Positions 43,390 to 52,055 of a stretch of 64,000 nt of DNA are shown here, one piece after another. Below the pieces are notes generated by a model, which had not been told where the DNA came from, searched no databases, and saw only the letters and a list, made by a program, of their open reading frames with translations. How positions within the stretch are numbered: position 1 is the stretch's first letter; each line of letters begins with the position of its first letter. The DNA comes from CAJQQK01 sp965224225 (GTDB lineage: Bacteria; Pseudomonadota; Alphaproteobacteria; Rhizobiales; Hyphomicrobiaceae): the NCBI GenBank assembly GCA_965224225.1, contig CBDCZF010000027.1:72907-136906 (forward strand), in the 5' to 3' direction. The position numbers and the translations under genes were made by a program.

Positions 43390-43818
43390 GTCTGGCATCC
43401 GCTGTCCACCTATGGGGAACACTTCTACCCTGAACTCGAGGCCTATCTAGCGATTCTCGACCGAGTTGCCATCCCAATGGTCGTCAGCCCGGGCAAAAAG
43501 GGTCCGCCTCGGCCTTATTCATTCTCTTATGCCAAACGGATTGTACGTGAGGCCCGGCGAGCAGCGGGTCTACCCGAACACGTGACGCTGACGGCCTGCC
43601 GACACGGCGGCATGACTGAGCTTGGCGATGCCGAACTGACCGAGCAAGGCGTGATGAGCCTCTCAGGGCACAGGACGCCAGACGCAGCCCGTGGCTACGT
43701 CAAGAAGACGGATGTGCAGCGATTAGCAGCCGCCAAAAAGCGCCGCGCTTGGGTGCGAAACCTAGAACACCCCAAGAACGAGAGTCAGAATGAACACCAG
43801 ATTCGAGAGTCAGAATGA
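43390..43818 (+). pseudogene. Tyrosine recombinase (integrase), 5' part lost at IS21
   Basis: The fragment has 142 codons with a stop at 43816-43818. It begins with VWHPLSTYGEHFYPELEAYL directly at the IS boundary. The catalytic C-terminus is retained: LTACRHGGMTELG, GVMSLSGHRTPDAARGYVKKTD with the His and Tyr nucleophile, and a basic tail. The N-terminal and part of the catalytic domain are missing, so it cannot act alone. Its position next to the 3' end of tRNA-Arg is that of an island integrase. Confidence 0.85.
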
Positions 43819-43875
43819 CCCTCCACGAGAACATTTGTTCATATGTTATGCTATTGATTTAGTAGGAGAAATTGA

Positions 43876-43952
43876 TGGCGCGCCCGGCACGATTCGAACG
43901 TGCGACCCCTAGACTCGGAATCTAGTACTCTATCCAGCTGAGCTACGGGCGC
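43876..43952 (-). tRNA. tRNA-Arg (anticodon CCG)
   Basis: The reverse strand begins GCGCCCGTAGCTCAGCTGGA and has a matching CGGGCGC acceptor strand, discriminator G and an encoded CCA. The anticodon stem CTAGA/TCTAG encloses TTCCGAG, giving anticodon CCG (Arg, codon CGG). The T-arm contains GTTCGAATC. Its 3' end faces the mobile region and the integrase remnant, as for an island attachment site. Confidence 0.96.
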
Positions 43953-44115
43953 TGCGCTACCGTTCGATTACAGACGGCAGCTTGTTGGCGTAACGGGCTC
44001 TCGCATTTCGTTGCGCTCATCGCGAACTAATACAGCACTGCAAAATCGAGCGCAATGTCGTCGGAGACCTGCTCCAGACACTGATACCGGCCCGGTCAGG
44101 CGATACGCAGGCGCC

Positions 44116-46791
44116 TTACCCCTTCTTGGCGATTGCCGCCTGCGCGGCTGCAAGACGCGCAACCGGCACGCGGAACGGTGAGCACGACACATAATCGAGC
44201 CCGACCTCGTGGCAGAAGTGAACCGATGCCGGGTCGCCGCCATGTTCTCCGCAAATGCCAAGCTTGATGCCGGGCCGCGCCCCGCGCCCGCGTTCGCAGC
44301 CGATGCGGACCAGTTCGCCGACGCCGTCAGTGTCCATCGAAATGAATGGGTCGACCTCGTAGATGCCGGATGCCGTGTAGTTGTTGAGGATCGGTGCCGC
44401 ATCATCGCGTGACAGGCCGAGGCAGGTCTGAGTCAGATCGTTGGTGCCGAACGAGAAGAATTCCGCACCGTGCTCGCCCGCGGCAATCTGGTCACCCTTG
44501 AGGCAGGCACGCGGCAACTCGATCATGGTGCCGATCTGGTAGGTCAGCGTGGTGCCGGCTTCCCTTTCGACGGCTGCCGCCTGGGCCCGGATCACGTCGG
44601 CGAGGATGTCATATTCCTTGCGGTAGGCGATGAGCGGGATCATCACTTCCGGCGCCACCGGCTTGCCGGTCTCCTTGGCGACGGCGGCGGCTGCCTCGAA
44701 GATCGCGCGAGCCTGCATTTCGGTAATTTCGGGATAACGGATCGCCAGCCGGCAGCCGCGGAAGCCGAGCATCGGATTGAACTCGTGCAGCTCGTTGACG
44801 CGCTCACGTAGCCGGGTGACGGGTACGCCGAGTGCTTCGGCAACGGCTTTTGCTTCCTCCTCACCATGGGGGAGGAACTCGTGCAACGGCGGGTCGAGCA
44901 GGCGGATGGTGACCGGTGCACCGTCCATGATGCGGAAGAGTTCCTCGAAATCCTGCCGCTGCATGGGCAGGATCTTTGCGAGCGCCGCGCGGCGGCCGGC
45001 TTCGTCTTCCGCGCAGATCATTTCGCGCATCGCGAGGATGCGGTCTTCATCGAAGAACATGTGCTCGGTACGGCAGAGCCCGATGCCCTCGGCACCAAAC
45101 TCGGCGGCCTGGCGGGCATCACGCGGCGTGTCGGCATTGGCGCGCACGCCAAGCCGGCGGACGGCGTCAGCCCAGCCCATCAGAATGGCGAAGTCGCCCG
45201 AAAGCTCGGGCTGGCGCATCTCGATGGCACCGCGCAGCACTTCACCGGTCGTGCCGTCGACGGTGATGATATCGCCGCGATTGAAGACTTCGCCGCCGAT
45301 CGACATGGTTGCGGCCTGATAATCGATACGTAGCGCACCGGCGCCTGAGACACACGGCCGGCCCATGCCGCGTGCGACGACGGCTGCGTGACTGGTCATG
45401 CCACCGCGTGTCGTCAGGATGCCGGCTGCGGCATGCATGCCGTGAATGTCCTCAGGACTCGTTTCAATGCGCACCAGAATGACGTTCTTACCTTGCGCCT
45501 TGAGCCGCTCGGCCTCATCGGGATCGAACACGATCTCACCAACTGCAGCACCCGGCGAGGCCGGCAGGCCGGTGGCAATCACGTCGCGTTTCGCGTCGGG
45601 ATCGATCATCGGGTGCAGCAGTTGGTCGAGAGAGGCCGGATCGATGCGCAGCACAGCTGCCTCGCGGCTAATGCTGCCTTCGTTGGCAAGATCAACGGCG
45701 ATCTTGAGGGCGGCCTTGGTCGTGCGTTTGCCGGACCGCGTCTGCAGCATCCAGAGCTTGCCGTCCTGGATGGTGAACTCGATGTCCTGCATGTCGTGGT
45801 AATGGCCTTCCAGCGTCTCGAAGACGCCGGCAAGCTCTCGATAGGTTTCAGGCATCAGCGCTTCGAGCGACGGCGCCGTCTCGCCGGCTTCGATACGGGC
45901 GGCCTCGGTCAACGGCTGCGGCGTGCGGATGCCGGCGACCACGTCTTCGCCCTGGGCGTTGACCAGGAATTCGCCGTAAATCTCCTTGTCGCCAGTTGAC
46001 GGGTTGCGCGTGAAGGCAACGCCCGTTGCCGAGGTCTCACCGAGATTGCCGAACACCATCGCCTGCACGTTGACCGCGGTCATCCAGTTGTCCGGGATAT
46101 CGTGCAACCGGCGGTAGGTAATGGCCCGGGCGTTCTGCCATGAATCGAAGACCGCCTTGATCGCACCCCAGAGCTGGAGAGCGGTATCCTGCGGAAACGG
46201 TGTGTCAAGTTCCTGCTCGATCACTTGTTTGTACGAGGTGACGATCTCGGCCCAGTCATCGCCGGTAAGGTCGGTGTCGCTCGTCACGCCCTTATTGTTC
46301 TTGAAGCCATCGAGGATATCTTCGAAAACGCCGTGATCGACGCCCAGCACGACATCGCCATACATCTGGATGAAGCGGCGATAGCTGTCGTAGGCGAAAC
46401 GTTTGTCGCCCGTACTCCGGGCCAGCCCTTCGACTGTCGCGTCATTGAGGCCAAGGTTGAGGATCGTGTCCATCATGCCGGGCATCGAGGCGCGTGCGCC
46501 GGAGCGAACCGAAACCAGCAGCGGGTTGTCGGCGTCCCCGAAACGCTTGCCGACCGCCTGTCCAACGCGGGCGAGGGCTGCCATGACCTCGTCTTCGAGG
46601 CTGGCGGGCAATTGTAGCCCGGCACTGTAATATTGCGCACAGACGTCGGTCGTGATCGTAAAGCCCGGCGGCACCGGTAAGCCGATGCCGGCCATCTCAG
46701 CGAGATTGGCGCCCTTGCCGCCGAGCAGGTTGCGCTCATCCGCACTACCGTCGCTGGCATCGGCACCGAAGAAATAAACCTGTTGGGTCAC
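44116..46791 (-). CDS. ppdK: Pyruvate, phosphate dikinase
   Basis: PpdK interconverts pyruvate, ATP and phosphate with phosphoenolpyruvate, AMP and pyrophosphate. The 891-residue length is typical. GGKGANLAEM and GFTITTDVC mark the N-terminal ATP-binding domain. The phosphohistidine loop is TRGGMTSHAAVVARGMGRPC. C-terminal PEP/pyruvate barrel signatures include FSFGTNDLTQT, GICGEHGGDP and LDYVSCSPFRVPVARLAAA. GTG at 46791 follows GAGGGAAAC; the frame extends to 46953 but over unrelated codons. It is divergent from the M20 peptidase gene. Confidence 0.96.
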   Translation of the reverse strand: MTQQVYFFGADASDGSADERNLLGGKGANLAEMAGIGLPVPPGFTITTDVCAQYYSAGLQLPASLEDEVMAALARVGQAVGKRFGDADNPLLVSVRSGARASMPGMMDTILNLGLNDATVEGLARSTGDKRFAYDSYRRFIQMYGDVVLGVDHGVFEDILDGFKNNKGVTSDTDLTGDDWAEIVTSYKQVIEQELDTPFPQDTALQLWGAIKAVFDSWQNARAITYRRLHDIPDNWMTAVNVQAMVFGNLGETSATGVAFTRNPSTGDKEIYGEFLVNAQGEDVVAGIRTPQPLTEAARIEAGETAPSLEALMPETYRELAGVFETLEGHYHDMQDIEFTIQDGKLWMLQTRSGKRTTKAALKIAVDLANEGSISREAAVLRIDPASLDQLLHPMIDPDAKRDVIATGLPASPGAAVGEIVFDPDEAERLKAQGKNVILVRIETSPEDIHGMHAAAGILTTRGGMTSHAAVVARGMGRPCVSGAGALRIDYQAATMSIGGEVFNRGDIITVDGTTGEVLRGAIEMRQPELSGDFAILMGWADAVRRLGVRANADTPRDARQAAEFGAEGIGLCRTEHMFFDEDRILAMREMICAEDEAGRRAALAKILPMQRQDFEELFRIMDGAPVTIRLLDPPLHEFLPHGEEEAKAVAEALGVPVTRLRERVNELHEFNPMLGFRGCRLAIRYPEITEMQARAIFEAAAAVAKETGKPVAPEVMIPLIAYRKEYDILADVIRAQAAAVEREAGTTLTYQIGTMIELPRACLKGDQIAAGEHGAEFFSFGTNDLTQTCLGLSRDDAAPILNNYTASGIYEVDPFISMDTDGVGELVRIGCERGRGARPGIKLGICGEHGGDPASVHFCHEVGLDYVSCSPFRVPVARLAAAQAAIAKKG

Positions 46792-47058
46792 GTTTCCCTC
46801 GCTTCTGGTACTGTGCGTGACCGACGCCAGATCAAGCTTTACCAATTCGATCAGATCGCGTCGCCAGCCTCGTTTGGTAAATCGATACGCGCTCCGACAA
46901 CTCGTTGGCGCTGAACACTGAATGACGGCTAAGACCGCTGGACGCAATTGCATGATGTGCCCAAAATGGGCGACATATGCACGCTTAGCGCCGGGCGTTG
47001 CTTAATTGCACAGAAGCTGCCCAGTTCGACAGGCGGCAAACTCAGGAAGGTTACGATT

Positions 47059-48459
47059 GTGGAAAAAGTCCTCAACCAGGTCGACAACAATCACGGCCAG
47101 GCCCTGACGCGCCTGTTCGATCTGCTGCGAATCAAAAGCATCTCAACCGATCCCGCCTTCAAGGCAGATTGCCTCAAGGCCGCCGAGCACTGCCGCGATC
47201 TGCTTGTACAAGCAGGCTTTGAGGCCAGCGTGCGCCAGACCACCGGCCACCCGATGGTGGTTGGCCATGCGCTTGGGCATCACGGACCGGACGTGCCACA
47301 TGTGCTGTTTTACGGCCATTACGACGTGCAGCCGCCCGATCCTCTCGAACAATGGCAGAGCGATCCGTTCGAGCCGCAAATCGTCGAGGATGATCGCTAC
47401 GGCAAGATCATCGTCGCGCGTGGCGCCCAGGACAACAAGGGCCAGCTGATCACGTTTATCGAGGCGATGCGGGCCTATTACGAAGTCGACGGCCAGGCGC
47501 CGCTCAAGGTCTCGGTCATGCTCGAAGGCGAGGAGGAATCGGGCAGCCCCAGCCTGCCGGCCTTCCTCGAGGAAAGCGGTGAGGAAATCACGTGTGACCT
47601 GGTGCTGGTCTGCGACACCAGTCAATGGGACGCCGATACGCCTGCCATTACGACAATCCTGCGCGGCATGGCAGCGACCGAGTTCGTGGTCCACGGGCCC
47701 AACCGGGATCTGCACTCAGGCATGTACGGCGGGCCCGCGATCAACCCGATCCGGGCCCTGTCGAAGGCGCTCGCCTCGCTGCACGGGCCGGACGGTGCGA
47801 TCACCGTCGAGGGATTTTACGATGGCGCCTTCCAACCGACGGACGAACAACTCGCGCAATGGCGCGACCTGCCGTTCGATGCCCAGGCCTTCCTCGGGGA
47901 GGTTGGGCTGTCAGTGCCGGCCGGTGAGCAATCAAAAAGCGCCCTCGAACAGATTTGGGCGCGCCCGACCGTCGAGTACAACGGTATTACCGGCGGCTAT
48001 CAGGGGATCGGCTCGAAAACTATCATCCCTGCAACCGCATCGGTGAAGATCACCTGCCGCCTGGTACCGGGGCAGAACCCGGGAAGGGTTCTCGAGGCCT
48101 TGCAGTGCCATCTGCTGGGCGAACTGCCGGCCGATTGCCGCGGCGAATTTACGTATTCGCACACCAGCGGCGCGATCGCAGTCGACACGACGGCGCCCTA
48201 CGTCGGTGCTGCAGCCGAAGCGCTTACGGCAGAATGGGGGCGCCCGGCGGTGCTGATGGGCAGCGGCGGCTCGATCCCGATCGTGACATCCTTCAAGGAC
48301 GTGCTTGGCATGAATACGCTATTGATCGGCTACGGCCTCGATGACGACCGCATCCACTCGCCGAACGAAAAATACAATCTGAAGAGTTTCAAGAACGGCG
48401 CGCGGTCATGGGTGCGGATCCTGGCGAGCCTGGCAGAAAGTGTTACAACGCGGCGTTGA
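47059..48459 (+). CDS. M20-family metallopeptidase (dipeptidase/ArgE-DapE class)
   Basis: This 466-residue zinc peptidase has metal ligands in FYGHYDVQPP, RGAQDNKGQ, LEGEEESGS and the final IHSPNEKYNL. HSGMYGGPAINPI lies in the dimerisation domain. The length and motifs fit cytosolic non-specific dipeptidase or carnosinase-like members. GTG at 47059 follows AGGAAGG; the frame opens at 46948 with unlikely codons. It has no signal peptide, so acts in the cytoplasm. It precedes the RNase T2 gene by 100 bp. Confidence 0.9.
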   Translation: MEKVLNQVDNNHGQALTRLFDLLRIKSISTDPAFKADCLKAAEHCRDLLVQAGFEASVRQTTGHPMVVGHALGHHGPDVPHVLFYGHYDVQPPDPLEQWQSDPFEPQIVEDDRYGKIIVARGAQDNKGQLITFIEAMRAYYEVDGQAPLKVSVMLEGEEESGSPSLPAFLEESGEEITCDLVLVCDTSQWDADTPAITTILRGMAATEFVVHGPNRDLHSGMYGGPAINPIRALSKALASLHGPDGAITVEGFYDGAFQPTDEQLAQWRDLPFDAQAFLGEVGLSVPAGEQSKSALEQIWARPTVEYNGITGGYQGIGSKTIIPATASVKITCRLVPGQNPGRVLEALQCHLLGELPADCRGEFTYSHTSGAIAVDTTAPYVGAAAEALTAEWGRPAVLMGSGGSIPIVTSFKDVLGMNTLLIGYGLDDDRIHSPNEKYNLKSFKNGARSWVRILASLAESVTTRR

Positions 48460-48558
48460 GATGGTTGGGGCTCACGCAGCCGGCAAAATGGCAGACAGCG
48501 CCACATTGCTCTGTTAGGCGGCAGAGGCTTCGATGAGTTCGCGCAAGGGATGGACGTG

Positions 48559-49293
48559 ATGCAGGTGAACGGCAAATGGCGGATTGCGATCGGAATGGCC
48601 GGCATGGCCGCGGCGCTTGCGGTTATCGTGATGCAAAGCGGTACGCCGCAGGCACAGCGCAGTTCCCATGGCAGCGCCTCCCGCCAGCAGCATATCGCCG
48701 GCAAGTTCGACTATTATCAACTGGTCCTGAGCTGGAGCCCGACGCATTGCGCCGATAACAGTCGCGGCTCCAACGATACTCAGTGCGGACTTCGGCGCGC
48801 GCGGCCTTACGGCTTCATCGTGCACGGGCTGTGGCCGCAATACGAGCGCGGCTGGCCCGAATTCTGCCGGACACGCGGCAAGCCCTACGTGCCTGGCGCC
48901 ATTATCAACAAAATGATGGACATCATGCCGAGCCGCGGCCTGATCATCCACCAGTACAAGAAACACGGCACGTGCTCCGGCCTCGACCCCGAGACCTACT
49001 TCAAGGCAACACGGATTGCGCACAAGAACGTGCGCATCCCAAAAATGTTCCAGGAACCGCAGTCACAGTTGCTGATGACGCCGGGTGAACTCGTGACGCA
49101 GTTCCGGGCGGTCAATCCGACCCTGACGAAGGATGCAATCCAGGTCGTCTGCAAGCGCGGCAATGCCAATCGTCTCAAGGAAGTCAAGGTATGCATGACC
49201 CGCAAGGGCCGGTTTCGAACCTGTGCGCCTGAGGGCCCGGTGCGCCACAAATGCCAGAATAAGAAGATGCACATTCCGCCGGTTCGTGGTTGA
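48559..49293 (+). CDS. Secreted ribonuclease T2 family protein
   Basis: This 244-residue protein has a signal-type N-terminus (hydrophobic run about residues 8-28, before GTPQAQ). RNase T2 motifs are CAS I FIVHGLWPQ (His89) and CAS II HQYKKHGTC (His131, Lys135, His136). The usual Glu after the first CAS II His is Gln132 here. Multiple cysteines point to disulfides in the periplasm or outside the cell. ATG at 48559 is chosen over 48550 because AAGGGA then has eight bases of spacing. The enzyme cuts RNA non-specifically for turnover or nutrient recovery. Confidence 0.9.
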   Translation: MQVNGKWRIAIGMAGMAAALAVIVMQSGTPQAQRSSHGSASRQQHIAGKFDYYQLVLSWSPTHCADNSRGSNDTQCGLRRARPYGFIVHGLWPQYERGWPEFCRTRGKPYVPGAIINKMMDIMPSRGLIIHQYKKHGTCSGLDPETYFKATRIAHKNVRIPKMFQEPQSQLLMTPGELVTQFRAVNPTLTKDAIQVVCKRGNANRLKEVKVCMTRKGRFRTCAPEGPVRHKCQNKKMHIPPVRG

Positions 49294-49333
49294 GTGCGTC
49301 GGGAACGTAGACGAGCGGGGACTGACCATCGCC

Positions 49334-49822
49334 ATGAAGATCCTGCCGCCATGGTCTGAAATTCTGAAATCAGCTGCCGGTTCGGCGAACGATGCGATCG
49401 TTGCCCGTCCGGTACGTAGCGGCATGGCGTTGGGCCTGGTGTTCTGCCTGTTGGTTGTTGGCTTTTGGCCGAAGATTGCCGGACAGTCGCCGCCCCCGAC
49501 CTCACTGGCGATAAAGCGTGCACCGCCGTGCAGCGAACTCCAGGCAGATCACGAGCGGGTATTCGCAACAGTCGGGCCCTGCCCGAAACAGGTTCTGTCG
49601 GAGGGCCGAAGCATTGCCGACGGCTCGGCCCTGGCGCGATCGGACCTGCCGCCGCGCGATGGCAAATTGACCGTGGCCGACCGTGCCATCGTCGCCCCGC
49701 GCATTTTCCGTGGTGCCGTCTGGGATGCCGGCGTCTCGCGACCGGCAGGCGGGTTCGGTGAAACGCCGCCGACACTTACCGCGTCCCCGCAGGGCCTGCC
49801 GGCCCTGTTCCCGCAGCAGTAG
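49334..49822 (+). CDS. Membrane-anchored hypothetical protein, 162 aa
   Basis: The only clear feature is one hydrophobic helix near residues 31-48 (GMALGLVFCLLVVGFW). A Pro/Ala-rich, probably extended, periplasmic part follows with two Cys (CSELQ and GPCPKQ). ATG at 49334 is 40 bp after the RNase T2 stop. The codon pattern fits the genome, but no family is recognised and it could be a minor or spurious gene. Confidence 0.4.
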   Translation: MKILPPWSEILKSAAGSANDAIVARPVRSGMALGLVFCLLVVGFWPKIAGQSPPPTSLAIKRAPPCSELQADHERVFATVGPCPKQVLSEGRSIADGSALARSDLPPRDGKLTVADRAIVAPRIFRGAVWDAGVSRPAGGFGETPPTLTASPQGLPALFPQQ

Positions 49823-50196
49823 GCGCATTGGTCATGGCGACCGCCCTATAGCGTTTCCGACGATGTCGGAAACGCTGAAAGCCTCAAACGAGGCCCGGCG
49901 CTTGGCGCCGCCCCCGCAGAGGCCCGAGCGCAAGCGAAGAATAGCCGTGAGCGAAATTGTAATGAGAGCATTTCCAGTTTAGCCGGAATCGCCCCGAGGG
50001 AGCGCAGGCGACCCGCCGCATTGCGGCGCCCCTCGGAGGCCGGCCGTTAGGCCGAATAGCCGCGAGAGAAAAGACGGATAGATCCTTTTCCACGTAAGTC
50101 GGAAATGATCTAAACGAGCGCTGCTCATGAAGAAAGTGCGACTTCCGACTAAACGGAAATCGCACTTGGAACCCGAAAGCCAATCAGCAGCGCTCG
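49823..50196. other. Intergenic region with several hairpin-forming repeats
   Basis: There is no convincing gene. It contains a perfect 11-bp hairpin with a 3-base loop at 49851-49875 (GCGTTTCCGAC). An AAGCCTC...GAGG-type segment and a GATC(C)TTTTCC...GGAAATGATC near-palindrome at about 50081-50110 follow. The terminator hairpin of the glycan operon lies at 50134-50167. Several blocks share a TTTCCG/CGGAAA core, suggesting a degenerate repeat family. Confidence 0.55.
50134..50167 (-). terminator. Rho-independent terminator of the glycan operon
   Basis: On the minus strand a 14-bp stem with one mismatch (AAGTGCGATTTCCG and its partner) around a 6-base loop is followed by TCTTCAT after the final TT. 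It lies 30 bases downstream of the aminotransferase stop. Confidence 0.6.
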
Positions 50197-51324
50197 CTAT
50201 TCGGCAGCCGTGACGCCAACTCTGCGCTCAGTTGCATAGATCAGGGCTTCGGCAGCATAGCGAACCTGCTCATCGGTAATGCCCGGGAACATCGGCATCG
50301 ACAGAATGCGTGCGGCCGAGGCCTCCGTGTGGGTCAGCGGACCCACGACCCGGCACAGGTTGTCGAGGGCCGGCTGCTGGTGGAGGGGGATCGGATAATG
50401 AATGCCGGTCGAAACGCCGGCCTCATCGAGACGAGCCTGCACGTTGTCGCGGTCATCGGTTTCGATGACGTAGAGATGGAAGACGTGGCTCGATCCGTCA
50501 CGCGTCACCGGCGCCTTGACCGGCCCGCCGGCAAGCAGCGAAGCATAGCGCTCGGCTGCCTTGGCGCGCTGTTCGTTCCACCTGTCCAGTTCGCGCAACT
50601 TGATGCTCAGGACAGCGGCCTGAATCGCATCGAGCCGGCTGTTGGTGCCGACGACGGCATGGCTGTATTTGGTCGTGCGGCCGTGATCCCTGAGGCGCGT
50701 GATGCGCTCGATGAACTCGGGATCATTCGAGGTGACCGCACCGCCATCACCGAATGCGCCGAGGTTCTTGCCCGGATAGAAGGAGAAGCAGGCGGCATGG
50801 CCGAGGCTGCCGGCCCGCCGGCCGTTGTAATAGGCGCCATGGGCCTGGGCCGAGTCCTCGATGACGTAGAGGTCGCGCCGCTTCGCAATCTCGTTGATCG
50901 CATCCATATCCGCCGGCTGTCCGTAAAGGTGGACGGGGATAATGGCCTTGGTATGCGGCGTTATCGCGGCATCGATCAGGTTCGGGTCGATCGTATAGGT
51001 ATCGGGATCGATGTCGACGAACACCGGCTTTGCGCCTCGCCTTACGATCGCAGCGGCAGTGGCGACGAACGAGTTGGCCTGCGTGATGACCTCGTCGCCG
51101 CGTCCAACGCCGTAAGCCTGCAACGCCAGTTCCAATGCGTCGGTGCCGTTGGCAACCCCGATGGCGTATTTCGCATCGCTGTAGCGTGCGAATTCCGCCT
51201 CGAATTTTTCGACCGCTTCCCCGCCAATGAAACGCGATGTTTCGATCAAAGAACTGATCGACGCTTCGAATTCCTGCCTGAACGGGTCGTGCATGACACT
51301 CAGATCAACGAACGGAACCCTCAT
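50197..51324 (-). CDS. DegT/DnrJ/EryC1/StrS sugar aminotransferase
   Basis: This 375-residue PLP enzyme aminates keto-sugars bound to nucleotides. Lys186 in FYPGKNLGAFGDGG holds the cofactor, with Asp157 in IEDSAQAHGA contacting its ring. GVANGTDALELAL (about 56-68) and the C-terminal GIHYPIPLHQQ are family marks. ATG at 51324 follows AGAGGTGA; an in-frame GTG lies three codons upstream. It is the last gene of the operon with the Gfo/Idh oxidoreductase and the sugar transferase, suggesting synthesis of an amino sugar such as a 3-amino derivative of N-acetylglucosamine/uronic acid. Confidence 0.9.
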   Translation of the reverse strand: MRVPFVDLSVMHDPFRQEFEASISSLIETSRFIGGEAVEKFEAEFARYSDAKYAIGVANGTDALELALQAYGVGRGDEVITQANSFVATAAAIVRRGAKPVFVDIDPDTYTIDPNLIDAAITPHTKAIIPVHLYGQPADMDAINEIAKRRDLYVIEDSAQAHGAYYNGRRAGSLGHAACFSFYPGKNLGAFGDGGAVTSNDPEFIERITRLRDHGRTTKYSHAVVGTNSRLDAIQAAVLSIKLRELDRWNEQRAKAAERYASLLAGGPVKAPVTRDGSSHVFHLYVIETDDRDNVQARLDEAGVSTGIHYPIPLHQQPALDNLCRVVGPLTHTEASAARILSMPMFPGITDEQVRYAAEALIYATERRVGVTAAE

Positions 51325-51389
51325 GACGCTCACCTCTTAACTCCGACTGAACGTGCCTACTGCTCGCGGCCACGTTTAAACTGCACTTG

Positions 51390-52052
51390 TCAGCGCGCAC
51401 CGGCCCCGCGAATGACGGCTGGCACTGTTTGAAGGATGATTTTCAGATCCTGGTAGAGACTTTGCGAATGGACGTAGTCGAGGTCCATCTCGATCATCTC
51501 TCCCATGTTGGCCTGTCCACGACATTTAATCTGGGCGAGACCGGTGATGCCCGGCAGAACCAGATGGCGCTCGTGGTGATGGCTCTCGAAATTCGTGAGT
51601 TCATATGGGATCATCGGACGCGGCCCGACGATGCTCATGTCACCGCGCAACACGTTGAACAATTGCGGCAATTCATCAATGCTCGTCCGCCTGAGCCAAT
51701 GGCCGACCCGCGTCACGCGAGGGTCGTTCGTCAGCTTGTAGGGAGCATTCGGATCGTCGGAGAGCTTTTCGCCCGCCCATGCCCTGGCGATGGCGTTGCG
51801 GTGAATCGAATCGTCCGATCGATTGCACATCGAGCGGAATTTGAACATTGTAAAGAGTTCACCGTTCCGACCGACTCGAGATTGGCGGAAGATCACCGGA
51901 CCCGGCGAGTCCAGTCGAACGATAATTGCAACCACAGCCAACAGAGGAGCCAGAGCGATCAACCCGGCAACGCTGATTACGATGTCCACGACACGTTTTG
52001 ACAGCATGGTCCCCGGGGTCAATCCGACCGAGGGTGAAGCAAGATAAGACAT
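51390..52052 (-). CDS. Initiating sugar phosphotransferase (PHPT, bacterial sugar transferase)
   Basis: This 220-residue membrane enzyme moves a sugar phosphate from a nucleotide sugar to undecaprenyl phosphate. A membrane segment at about 18-45 follows the short N-terminus. The catalytic core has SPGPVIFRQSRVGRNG, FTMFKFRSM, RRTSIDELPQL, VGPRP and GITGLAQIKCRG. This is the small class without extra N-terminal helices. ATG at 52052 is three bases after the oxidoreductase stop, so the genes are translationally coupled. Confidence 0.92.
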   Translation of the reverse strand: MSYLASPSVGLTPGTMLSKRVVDIVISVAGLIALAPLLAVVAIIVRLDSPGPVIFRQSRVGRNGELFTMFKFRSMCNRSDDSIHRNAIARAWAGEKLSDDPNAPYKLTNDPRVTRVGHWLRRTSIDELPQLFNVLRGDMSIVGPRPMIPYELTNFESHHHERHLVLPGITGLAQIKCRGQANMGEMIEMDLDYVHSQSLYQDLKIILQTVPAVIRGAGAR

Positions 52053-52055
52053 GGA

